Source of the DNA: Deltaproteobacteria bacterium
GTDB lineage: Bacteria; Desulfobacterota; Binatia; UBA1149; SPBQ01
Assembly: GCA_029262375.1 (NCBI GenBank)
Contig: JAJCZM010000036.1
Location: 1 to 42,763 of the forward strand
DNA length: 42,763 nt
Direction of reading: 5' to 3'
A program made the position numbers and the translations under genes. Every line of letters starts with the position of its first letter. Position 1 is the stretch's first letter. Positions 25,941-34,874 of the stretch are shown here, one piece after another. The notes under the pieces were generated by a model that saw only the letters and a program-made list of their open reading frames with translations, was not told where the DNA came from and made no database searches.

Positions 25941-26291
25941 ATGAAGATCTCAGCCCAACTGACCGACCAGGCCATCCTCCAAGAACTAGGCGGCCGCCTG
26001 GCGAGTGCGCGCATCGACGCCGACCTCACGCAGGCTGCTCTGGCCGAGCAGGCCGGTGTGTCCAAGCGCACGATCGAGAGGTTGGAGTCGGGCGAAGTGG
26101 CGACGCAGCTCGCGGGGTTTTTGCGCGTGTGCCGCGTGCTCGGTCTGCTCGAACGAGTCGACGCGCTTGTGCCGGAGTCTACGCCCGGGCCGATGGCGCA
26201 GTTCACCCAACAAGGCCGAAAGCGTCAGCGAGCGAGCGGCAAGAAGGCGGCGGGCAAGCCCAAGCAATGGACTTGGGGTGAGTCGCAATGA
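25941..26291 (+). CDS. HipB-like XRE-family antitoxin
   Basis: This is a 116-residue DNA-binding protein. The helix-turn-helix lies at about 13-65: LGGRLASARIDADLTQAALA, then EQAGVSKRTIERLESGE, typical of XRE/Cro-type HipB antitoxins. A Lys/Arg-rich tail of about 30 residues (GRKRQRASGKKAAGKPKQW) follows and may contact DNA or the toxin. Its stop overlaps the HipA start (ATGA), as expected for an antitoxin-first type II module. It should repress its own operon through the palindromes at 25882-25937 and neutralise the kinase. Assignment rests on the HTH motif plus context. Confidence 0.88.
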   Translation: MKISAQLTDQAILQELGGRLASARIDADLTQAALAEQAGVSKRTIERLESGEVATQLAGFLRVCRVLGLLERVDALVPESTPGPMAQFTQQGRKRQRASGKKAAGKPKQWTWGESQ

Positions 26292-27592
26292 TCGCCAAGG
26301 TTCGACTTTGGGGGCGCACCATCGGCGCCGTGTCGCTCGAAGAGGGGCGCGACTTCGCCGCGTTTCAATACGATCGCGAGTTTGCGCAGAGCGAGATCGA
26401 GATTTCGCCGCTCGCGATGCCGCTCAGTACAAAGGTCTATGAGTTCCCGGCGCTACCGAGCAATACGTTCCACGGTCTGCCTGGTCTGCTAGCGGACTCG
26501 CTGCCCGATAAGTTTGGCAACGCATTGATCGATGCATGGCTTGCCACCGAGGGCAGAGCGCGGGAGGACTTCCGCGCAGTGGAGCGGCTGTGCTACATCG
26601 GCACACGCGGCATGGGCGCGTTGGAATTCCAGCCCGTCTTGGGACCGCGGCCGCGCACGGCGACAAAGATCGAAATCGACGGGCTAGTGCGCTTGGCGAG
26701 CGAAGTGCTCTCTCATCGCAGCAACTTGCACGCGCACTTTCACGGCGCCGGGAAGAAGAAGGCGTTGCGCGACATCCTTCGAGTCGGCACGTCGGCCGGC
26801 GGTGCGCGGGCCAAGGCGGTGATCGCGTGGAACAGCACTACCAACGAAGTGCGTTCCGGTCAGATCGAGGCGGGTGACGGCTTCGATTATTGGCTGCTCA
26901 AGTTCGACGGCGTGGCCGGGAACCAAGACAAAGAACTCGAAGACCCGAAGGGATTTGGCGCCATCGAGTACGCCTATCATCTAATGGCCAAGGCGGCGGG
27001 CATCACGATGAGCGAGTGCCGCCTGCTCGAAGAGAACGGCCGACGTCACTTCATGACGCGGCGTTTCGATCGGCTGGCGCGCGGCGAGAAACTGCACATG
27101 CAGTCGCTCGGCGCGATGGCGCATTTCGATTTCAACCAGGCCGGTGCCTACGGCTATGAGCAGGCGCTGTTGACGATCCGCCAACTGGGACTCCCCATGG
27201 CAGCCGTCGAAGAGCAGTTCAGACGCATGGTCTTCAACGTCATTGCGCGCAATCAGGATGACCACGTGAAGAACATCGCCTTCCTGATGAACAAGCAGGG
27301 CGAGTGGTCGCTCGCGCCCGCGTTCGACGTGACCTTCAGCTACAACCCGTCCGGCTTGTGGACGGCTACGCACCAGATGACGCTCAACGGGAAGCGTGAT
27401 GACTTTACCGTTGAGGATTTCCGGGCGTGTGCGAAGGTGGCGGTGATGAAGCGTGGGCGCGCGGCGATCATCATTGAAGAAGTGCGGGCTGCGGTGATGC
27501 GGTGGCCGGAGTTTGCGGCGGAGGCGGGGGTCTCTGGGGAATGGTGCGAGCAGGTTCGGGTGGCGCATCGGGTGGCTTTGCGGGGGGAGTGA
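26288..27592 (+). CDS. hipA: HipA-family serine/threonine kinase toxin
   Basis: This is a 434-residue HipA-type kinase, close to the usual length of about 440. The N-terminal part has FHGLPGLLADSLPDKFGN, and a GTSAGGARAKAVIAW strand-loop follows at about 170. The C-terminal kinase core shows FNVIARNQDDHVKNIAF (catalytic Asp and metal-binding Asn) and LAPAFDVTF (metal-binding Asp). HipA kinases phosphorylate glutamyl-tRNA synthetase or other synthetases and stop translation, producing dormancy. All core residues are present, so it is probably active. It overlaps the HipB-like gene by four bases. The closest relatives may not share the E. coli target. Confidence 0.92.
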   Translation: MIAKVRLWGRTIGAVSLEEGRDFAAFQYDREFAQSEIEISPLAMPLSTKVYEFPALPSNTFHGLPGLLADSLPDKFGNALIDAWLATEGRAREDFRAVERLCYIGTRGMGALEFQPVLGPRPRTATKIEIDGLVRLASEVLSHRSNLHAHFHGAGKKKALRDILRVGTSAGGARAKAVIAWNSTTNEVRSGQIEAGDGFDYWLLKFDGVAGNQDKELEDPKGFGAIEYAYHLMAKAAGITMSECRLLEENGRRHFMTRRFDRLARGEKLHMQSLGAMAHFDFNQAGAYGYEQALLTIRQLGLPMAAVEEQFRRMVFNVIARNQDDHVKNIAFLMNKQGEWSLAPAFDVTFSYNPSGLWTATHQMTLNGKRDDFTVEDFRACAKVAVMKRGRAAIIIEEVRAAVMRWPEFAAEAGVSGEWCEQVRVAHRVALRGE

Positions 27593-27814
27593 GAGGCGCG
27601 GGAGATCGAGGATTGGCGCGGATCCTGCTGGGGGCGTTAGTGGGATTCATCTCACAGTCGGTTCGTAAGTCCGATGACGTCGCGCCCACAAGCCGCGGGT
27701 GTCGAGCACTCGTACACAAGTTGCGCGGTTTCGTTTGGAATCTGCTCCCAGAGCTTCTCAGCTTCTTGTTCGGCCGAGTTCCGGCACACTACGGGGTAAC
27801 CCGTTGCGGTTCTA

Positions 27815-28516
27815 CTAGTCGCCTAGGTCAAGGTGCGCCGTTTTGAGGCGTTCGGCTAAGCTGTCCGGTATCGGTCTGTACCCTAGATCGGCGCTCCGAC
27901 GCTCCAAGAACCACCGCTGGTGACGCCGGCTGTGTGGATCCCGCGGGCCGTAACAGAATACGAGGACGCATTTCGCGCCACATGGCGGGGCGCTGCCGTG
28001 GAGAAGGCGCGCGTCGAAAACTATGCAATCGCCAGCGCGTACTGGAAGGGACACGCTATCGGTTCGAGGAGAACGGTGGGACTCTGGACACACTCGAAAG
28101 TGCGATCCTGATCTAGCGGAGTCGTAGAGGTTCACCGCAAGCCGAATTATTCGGTATGGGTGTTCGTGCTCATCCCAATCGGGTCCGACACCAAACCGTT
28201 CGCGGTTAACGCTGTCTCGATGGAGGGTCGTTCCTACGTTGACGTGGATATCAGCCTGCTGGATCCATGCGATATCCGTACCCGATGCATCAGCGGCAAG
28301 CCCTCTAAGCGTATAGTCGAAAGGCAGCTCCCAACAAGTCTTATGTTGTGCTACAAAATCTCCCTTTGAATACCTGGCTGGATAGTCTATGGGATTTACA
28401 GGAAACGTCGTCGCCGTCACGCGTCGGTAGTGTTCGAGCCAGTCCACTGAGAACGCTTGTTCCACCACCGCGAACCCGAGCGTTCGCACCTGAAATGCCA
28501 GTTCTGAAGATGTCAC
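27815..28516 (-). CDS. Phytanoyl-CoA dioxygenase-like Fe(II)/2OG oxygenase
   Basis: This is a 233-residue PhyH-type oxygenase. The iron triad is visible as HRD at 99-101 (GTTLHRDSVN) and His173 in ARLLHGSAPP. An arginine in the last strand (YGPRD) could bind 2-oxoglutarate. Family members hydroxylate lipids, small molecules or sugars. The GTG start is seven bases after the stop of the glycosyltransferase-like gene, so it belongs to the same minus-strand operon. That context suggests oxidation of a surface-glycan or secondary-metabolite component. The substrate cannot be read from sequence. Confidence 0.82.
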   Translation of the reverse strand: MTSSELAFQVRTLGFAVVEQAFSVDWLEHYRRVTATTFPVNPIDYPARYSKGDFVAQHKTCWELPFDYTLRGLAADASGTDIAWIQQADIHVNVGTTLHRDSVNRERFGVGPDWDEHEHPYRIIRLAVNLYDSARSGSHFRVCPESHRSPRTDSVSLPVRAGDCIVFDARLLHGSAPPCGAKCVLVFCYGPRDPHSRRHQRWFLERRSADLGYRPIPDSLAERLKTAHLDLGD

Positions 28517-28523
28517 GCGATAT

Positions 28524-29492
28524 CTATTCTTGCCAGTAGTAGTCGCCTTGCCAACGGACGGGATCGTCGTCGAAACTCAGGCAATCAAACCCAAAAACGC
28601 TCGGTTCGTAATCCGTATAGAAGCTCAGGGCACGGGCCAGCGGATCCCCGTAATCGAATCGCGGTAGGCGGTGCAAACTGAGCAGCGCAGCAATCGACTC
28701 AAGATATTCGTCGAAGGAGTGGCTGCTGAACTCTGCTCGAATCGGCTGGACTACCGGTGACCCGCTCCATGGGCCAACACCATCATTCATGGTAGGCATC
28801 CCAGCACACATTGCTTCGACCGTAGCTGTGCTATTTGCAGAAACACAAGCCGCGAAATTCGGTAGTATCTCCCGAAGCGGCAAACGCGAATTGACGATCT
28901 CAACAGGGACGTCCTGACTGGAAGAATCGAGCGGATGCGGACGATACTTTAGACGCTCCTGGCCCCAAATCTGACAGCACTTTTCTACCAGCTCAGCGTT
29001 CGAGCTCGTACTACCGCGAAAATACCTCGCGCGGTCCCCAGCGTTCTGCCCGATAATGAGGATATCGTCCGCGGTTGGGTGCCAGCGCCGCCCATCGGCG
29101 CAAAGCGCACGCGCCATGTCGATATCTGCCGGCGTAACGGGTGGCAGTTCGTATGCCAACTTCGAATTGCCAGAGTAGCCCCACGGGGCGAGATAGAAGC
29201 CCACGTCCGTCCCCACGCGCCCCGTCTCGCCCAACCACCGAAACATCGCACCCTCTCCGCACAATAGCTTGATACCCGCATCCATGATGTTCATCGAGAC
29301 ATGCTCAAGATGGCGTCCCCACTCCCACTGCGGCGCAATCTGGAGAGCGACCGATACACCTTCCGACACGAGCGCGTCTGCAAGTTGCAGTGGGCCAACG
29401 CCGCGGTCGTTCAGAGATACAACTTCTATGTGCCGGTCGGCTAGGTAGTTTGAAAGAAGTGATATCTCGCGAGGTTCGCAGTACACCTTCAT
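28524..29492 (-). CDS. Capsule-type glycosyltransferase-like protein
   Basis: This protein is about 322 residues from the chosen ATG at 29492, which overlaps the methyltransferase stop (ATGA). A longer frame from 29570 would overlap the upstream gene deeply and is unlikely. The fold looks like a two-domain GT-B protein of the capsule polysaccharide/CDP-glycerophosphotransferase sort: ILIIGQNAGDRARYF opens the second half, RPHPLDS follows, and CVSANSTATVEAMCAGMPTM is the typical donor-site loop. It probably transfers a sugar or polyol phosphate to a surface polymer. I would not assign a KpsC or KpsS name. The rest of the operon modifies small groups, consistent with glycan decoration. Confidence 0.7.
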   Translation of the reverse strand: MKVYCEPREISLLSNYLADRHIEVVSLNDRGVGPLQLADALVSEGVSVALQIAPQWEWGRHLEHVSMNIMDAGIKLLCGEGAMFRWLGETGRVGTDVGFYLAPWGYSGNSKLAYELPPVTPADIDMARALCADGRRWHPTADDILIIGQNAGDRARYFRGSTSSNAELVEKCCQIWGQERLKYRPHPLDSSSQDVPVEIVNSRLPLREILPNFAACVSANSTATVEAMCAGMPTMNDGVGPWSGSPVVQPIRAEFSSHSFDEYLESIAALLSLHRLPRFDYGDPLARALSFYTDYEPSVFGFDCLSFDDDPVRWQGDYYWQE

Positions 29493-30112
29493 CTGCGAAG
29501 CCATAGTGCGCCGATTCCATACTCGAATACCACTTCGAAGTATGGGTACGTGGAACGAAGTGTAGACCACAGCCGATGGACCTCTACATCCGGCGTATCT
29601 GCGCGATCTGCAATGTCGTGGAACGCAACCAGGCCGCCGTCACGGACTAGTCCTCGGTAGCATTCCCAATCGGCAGTTGCGCCAGCAAGAGTGTGGTCTG
29701 CGTCGATAAAGATCGCGTCAAGGTCACGGCCGTCTAGAATGCTTTCGACTTGGGACTTCGCGTCGCGCGACTGCGAGTCGAGCAGTAGAACGTGTGCTTG
29801 ATAGCCTTCGGCCGTGAGGGCGGCAGCTACGTGCTGCAACTCGACCTCGCTCGACGAGATCCCCCAGGCAGCGCCCGGCAGATCGAGGGCTATCAGTGTC
29901 GAGCCAGGAGGAAGGAACGCTGCCGCTACAAACAGGGAGCCACCGTGACGGCACCCGATCTCTAGGTAGGACACGGGGGTCTGGGCGAGAGAGTGGAGGA
30001 GATGGCAAAACACGCCGAACTCGTCGGCCGACTGCGGGAACGGAACGCCAAGATTCGAGAGTCGTTCAAGACGGTCCTCCAGTAGCGCGCGCGTTCTACT
30101 AATTGGCGTCAT
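29489..30112 (-). CDS. SAM-dependent methyltransferase (Methyltransf_24-like)
   Basis: This is a 207-residue class I methyltransferase. SAM-binding motif I reads VSYLEIGCRHGGSLFVAA. The acidic strand-2 end is LIALDLPG, and DAIFIDADHTLAGATADWE with GLVRDGGLVAFHDI is typical of Methyltransf_24 and cephalosporin-hydroxylase-like enzymes, which often methylate sugars in glycan clusters. It is the first gene of the operon and is preceded, 84 bases upstream of its start, by a perfect CRP-like palindrome (30196-30211). Its stop overlaps the next start. O-methylation of a glycan is inferred. Confidence 0.85.
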   Translation of the reverse strand: MTPISRTRALLEDRLERLSNLGVPFPQSADEFGVFCHLLHSLAQTPVSYLEIGCRHGGSLFVAAAFLPPGSTLIALDLPGAAWGISSSEVELQHVAAALTAEGYQAHVLLLDSQSRDAKSQVESILDGRDLDAIFIDADHTLAGATADWECYRGLVRDGGLVAFHDIADRADTPDVEVHRLWSTLRSTYPYFEVVFEYGIGALWLRR

Positions 30113-30195
30113 CCAGGTCTAGTATCACAGTCTCGACACATCGGGCATCACCCCGCAGCGTGGTGCTGGCGGATTGGGTTGTCCGCTCGCGGGAA

Positions 30196-30211
30196 TGTGA
30201 CTTGGTTCACA
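30196..30211. promoter_or_regulatory. CRP/FNR-like palindrome (TGTGA-N6-TCACA)
   Basis: TGTGACTTGGTTCACA matches all ten fixed positions. It lies 84 bases upstream of the methyltransferase start, a good distance for control of the glycan-type operon. It also precedes the IS6 relic on the other strand. Confidence 0.6.
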
Positions 30212-30289
30212 CTATCGGTCTGTGACGCGATTCGATTTCGCTCTGATCTAGTGTTGACGAGGCACAGTAGACTCCGAGGTGTCAACGCC

Positions 30290-30957
30290 GAACACGCTGA
30301 GAATCAGTTCGGCTCGTCATCTCGCACGACGGGGTCGTTGCCAAGCTTGCGCGACTTCGAGGAACTACTGGCCGAACGGGGACACCAAGTGTCCTATGAG
30401 TCGACCGCCGCTGGGTTGCCAAGTTGGGTACGCAGATCGCGCGCTGGCTTCGCCATCATCGGCCTCGGCCGCACTCGCTGTGGCAGCGCGGCGAGGCTTT
30501 TGTCTCGATGAACGGGAAACGCATGTACCCGTGGCGCGCGATAGACCAGGACGGGAAGATCCTCGATGTTCTCGTGCAGGCCAAGCGTGACAAGAAGGCG
30601 GCGCTCAAGCCCATGGGAAAGCTGCTAAAGAGGAGCGGTTTGGTGCCGCGCACAATCGTCACGGACAAGCTTCGTTCCTACGCTGCGGCCTTCCAGGATC
30701 TTGGTCTGACTGCCCGACATCGCTAGGCTTCGTTGGAAGAACAATCGCGTCGAGAGATCGCATGTGTACGTTCGCCGCCGCGAACGAAGGATGCAGGGAT
30801 TCAGGTCGCCCGGCGCAGCGCAGAGGTTCCTCTCGCTACATGCGACGACGTACACTCCCTTCAACACCCACCGTCACTTTCTCACAGCAACTCAGCACCG
30901 AAAACGCCGACACTAAGCCTTCACGATCTGGCGTGAAGCCGCTGGGATCATCGCGTA
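30290..30957 (+). pseudogene. IS6-family transposase relic with frameshifts
   Basis: The plus strand carries most of an IS6-family transposase spread over several frames. LRDFEELLAERGHQVSYES lies at about 30345-30405. A shift leads into RRWVAKLGTQIARWLRHHRP and FVSMNGKRMYPWRAIDQDG, the strand with the first catalytic Asp. LVPRTIVTDKLRSYAAAF carries the second. Near 30725 the frame is lost again, and the C-terminus continues as RERRMQGFRSPGAAQRF and the WREAAGII end near 30957. The beginning is missing. At least two frameshifts make it inactive. No terminal inverted repeats were identified with confidence. Confidence 0.85.
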
Positions 30958-31028
30958 AGTACCGAGACGGCAGCAGCGAAGCTCCAACCGCGATCAAAAA
31001 TCGTGACAAAGCCTTTGACGAGGCACAG

Positions 31029-32432
31029 TTAGTAACGCCAACCAAGAGAGTACCCATGTCGGCCAGGACAGTTCCGTCCGGACTTGTCCTTATGCGGACG
31101 CAACGTGTTGTCAGCCTTCTTGCGCTTGAACTGCTTTCTGCAATACGAACACTCAACAACATACTTCGGTCCGCCAGAGTAAGCCGAAGACCGTGGCCGA
31201 CGATTTCTTGTCGACCGACGAGCCGAAGTTCTTCCGCCGCCGAAGTAACCTTTTCCGCTGTTCTCTCCGGCCTTCGACAGTTCGATTTCGAACCGCGGTT
31301 CAAACGACTCATCGGTGATCTCCGGGGCGACCACTTTCGGATTTACAAGAGTTTTTATTCCCGGCCCTGAGCTGCCTCCAACCCGATCCCAGACATAGAA
31401 GTACTCCCTTGGTCGTCTTCCCGAGGGGCGTTTGTACACCAATGCGTACGGTTCAACTAGGCGAGTTACTCCGTCGTACTGCAATCGGATGAGTTTCCTT
31501 TCCGCTCCAGCCTCCAGGAACACATTGCGCAGCTCGGCAGGGTAAAACGCATCGCTAACCCATTGAGAACCGCCAGCAACCGCTCCAAAAACGCTTTCGA
31601 TGAAACCCGAGTAGATTGATTGAGCCTTTTCGAAATCCAGACGGCTTTGGACGGGACACACTATGTACCTCTCCCATGCAGCTTTGAAGACCGGGACAGG
31701 CAATCCTAAGAGGATTTGTCTCGCTGAACCAGGACTGTCGCCGAATATTGTCTTCCGGAGGAAGACCCGGGCAATTTCAGCTCGGTTCAACTCAATACTG
31801 TCATTGAAGAAGGCCGCGTAAACGAGGTCGTACAGATCATGCGAATGTCGACGTTGGATGAGGCACTTGAGCTTGCTTGCAATGCCTTCTTCGATAGCCA
31901 CGCAACGCAGATCGACCTGGCAAGCGTCGGCGTCTGTATACGGGTGAATGAGGGGAACATTCACGGGCTCCATATAGAGCTTGTCGAACTCCGTGACGTC
32001 CATCCGAACCGAGATTTCAATCGAGCTGTTCTCGCCGTAGAAATCCTTAAAGAACACCTTTCCCTTGTATATCTTCCGATCGGTGTTCCTGCCTTGATTG
32101 GCCCTCGCGGACTCGGCGATGCTGTTGCGCTCCGGCATAAACTGAATACCAGAAGCGTCCTGAGCAACGGAACAGCATTCGTTCAACTCAAGAGCGAAAC
32201 GTTCCAGATCGAGAGCTTGTTGGGTCGAGAAATCGAGATCCGACGAAAACCGAGTGTTAGGAAAGTAGGCCTTCCGAAAGCAGTTGCCGCCCTTCAACAC
32301 CAGGAGGTTTGATAGGTGGGCATTGTTGTAGATCGCGAATAGCAGCCAGCCGAACACGTAGTCTCGCTGGAGATCAGATGTATGTATTTCGAACTCGTCC
32401 GCTTTGGCATCTATTTCGTCACGGTCAATCAT
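31029..32432 (-). CDS. AbiEii-type nucleotidyltransferase with WYL-like and zinc-finger tail
   Basis: This is a 467-residue protein. The N-terminal domain is an AbiEii/AbiGii-type nucleotidyltransferase toxin: LLVLKGGNCFRKAYF, then TRFSSDLDFS (metal-binding aspartates), a lysine in GIASKLKCLIQRR and HDLYDLVY. Residues about 310-390 resemble a WYL domain (LQYDGVTRLVEPYALVY, then YFYVWDR). The final 40 residues hold a candidate zinc finger, C428-x2-C431 with H447 and C455. AbiE toxins transfer nucleotides to RNA targets such as tRNA and normally pair with an AbiEi antitoxin, but none is adjacent here. The WYL-like and zinc-finger region may provide control in cis. The ATG at 32432 begins the frame. 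Confidence 0.8.
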   Translation of the reverse strand: MIDRDEIDAKADEFEIHTSDLQRDYVFGWLLFAIYNNAHLSNLLVLKGGNCFRKAYFPNTRFSSDLDFSTQQALDLERFALELNECCSVAQDASGIQFMPERNSIAESARANQGRNTDRKIYKGKVFFKDFYGENSSIEISVRMDVTEFDKLYMEPVNVPLIHPYTDADACQVDLRCVAIEEGIASKLKCLIQRRHSHDLYDLVYAAFFNDSIELNRAEIARVFLRKTIFGDSPGSARQILLGLPVPVFKAAWERYIVCPVQSRLDFEKAQSIYSGFIESVFGAVAGGSQWVSDAFYPAELRNVFLEAGAERKLIRLQYDGVTRLVEPYALVYKRPSGRRPREYFYVWDRVGGSSGPGIKTLVNPKVVAPEITDESFEPRFEIELSKAGENSGKGYFGGGRTSARRSTRNRRPRSSAYSGGPKYVVECSYCRKQFKRKKADNTLRPHKDKSGRNCPGRHGYSLGWRY

Positions 32433-32750
32433 CGAGGAAGTATCGCACGTGTCCCGGTGGGATTGTCACATTAACGTAAGTCGGTTTGGCCGGACCACCA
32501 GACCTGGTCGTCCGTGCTGCGACGGATGGCTAGATACGGTGCAGTCCGGCGACCGAAATCGGTTAGCGTGACAGTACCGTCACATGAGGGGATTCGCCGA
32601 CCTCGAGATAGTCCCGCCGTGCGTTGCACCGCGACCCGTCGTCGCTCGTCGCGGTAAACGTTACTTCAAGGGAAGTCGAGACTTCGGAATTGCTATAGAT
32701 TCTTTCACGACCACGCCTCCCGTGGTTGTGTGACGCATGACACCCTATAT
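32433..32750. other. Intergenic region with inverted repeat, cut by IS3 insertion
   Basis: This gap of about 318 bases lies between the AbiEii-type gene and the IS3 element. It contains the perfect inverted repeat GTGAC-N6-GTCAC (32568-32583), about 136 bases upstream of the toxin start, which might be an operator. A second short stem (ACCACG/CGTGGT at about 32711-32726) is present. No coding region is evident. Confidence 0.5.
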
Positions 32751-32799
32751 GAATCGCCCCGCATTTTCCGGAGGCTCCATTTCTTGAAAGGATGGAGCT

Positions 32800-34028
<1,229 letters not shown>

Positions 34029-34163
34029 ACGAGTCTCCGGGGAACCCGGGGCGATTCAATAGCCACCTGGCGTATCCAGCCTTCTTCGCAGCACCGCACA
34101 AACCCCCATTGACGAAGCCACCCCAGTCTCCTAAGTCGAAGAAGCCCCCGGGCCTTCTCTCCC

Positions 34164-34874
34164 ATGCCAAAACCTCGATTACTCGCACTCCTCGTACTCA
34201 CCACCGCGCTCGGCGCAAGCCTCTACACGAACGTAACGCTCAGCAGCCGCCTAGATAGCGCCCAAGCAACAGTCCGTCACCTCGAAGGCCAGGCACTCGC
34301 CGCACGCGCCGGTCTACCAGATGCCGCGCCGGAAACCGCCGCAGCAAACGTCCCCGCACCAGCGCCACCAACGCCCACAGAAGCACGCTGCCCCGACCCG
34401 ATACCCTGCCCCGGCCCGGCCGAAGTCGAAGTCGTCGTCACCCCCGACGGCCGTCGCCTACGAAACGAAACCGACCGCGAAACCTACGCCCGTGATCTCC
34501 TTACCACGCAGATCGACGAAGCCTTCGCCGACGAACCCATGGCGCCCGCGCAGCGCCAACGCGTGGTCGAGTTGCTCCTACACGTGCGCGAGCTGCGCGG
34601 CGAAAACCGTGGTGGCAATATGCGCGACGCCCTCATCGACGCCGAGACCGAGTTCCTCGAAGAGACCGGCATGGCGGTGGGCGAGTTCCTCGACACCATC
34701 GCGCCGCGCGCACCCGCGCGACCAATCGATGTGTCGAGCGGCACGGTAGCCGAGCAGCCCGGCGATGAACGCAAACGATTTCCAGACGAACTGTCGCGCC
34801 GTCTCGGCGTGACCGAGCCCGGATCGCGCGAAGTGCTCGCCGAAGACGGGACCTGGCAACCAACGGAAGAGTAA
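34164..34874 (+). CDS. Membrane-anchored hypothetical protein
   Basis: This is a 236-residue protein with an N-terminal hydrophobic segment (LLALLVLTTALGASLY, about 5-20) acting as signal or anchor. A short helix, an Ala/Pro-rich linker (about 55-80) with two cysteines (CPDPIPCPG) and a soluble helical domain (about 100-185) follow. I recognise no family. The bulk should lie in the periplasm. It is followed without a gap by the DsbA-like gene (TAA then ATG), so the two are probably co-transcribed and work together in the envelope. No clear ribosome-binding site precedes the ATG. Confidence 0.72.
   Translation: MPKPRLLALLVLTTALGASLYTNVTLSSRLDSAQATVRHLEGQALAARAGLPDAAPETAAANVPAPAPPTPTEARCPDPIPCPGPAEVEVVVTPDGRRLRNETDRETYARDLLTTQIDEAFADEPMAPAQRQRVVELLLHVRELRGENRGGNMRDALIDAETEFLEETGMAVGEFLDTIAPRAPARPIDVSSGTVAEQPGDERKRFPDELSRRLGVTEPGSREVLAEDGTWQPTEE

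Noticed and set aside
27594..27814. Short open frames between HipA and the dioxygenase gene
   Set aside because: No family resemblance, no ribosome-binding site, and composition typical of intergenic GC-rich sequence.
32721..32744. CRP-like site near TGTGTGACGCATGACAC
   Set aside because: The second half-site does not match TCACA. It is likely part of a local repeat beside the IS3 end.
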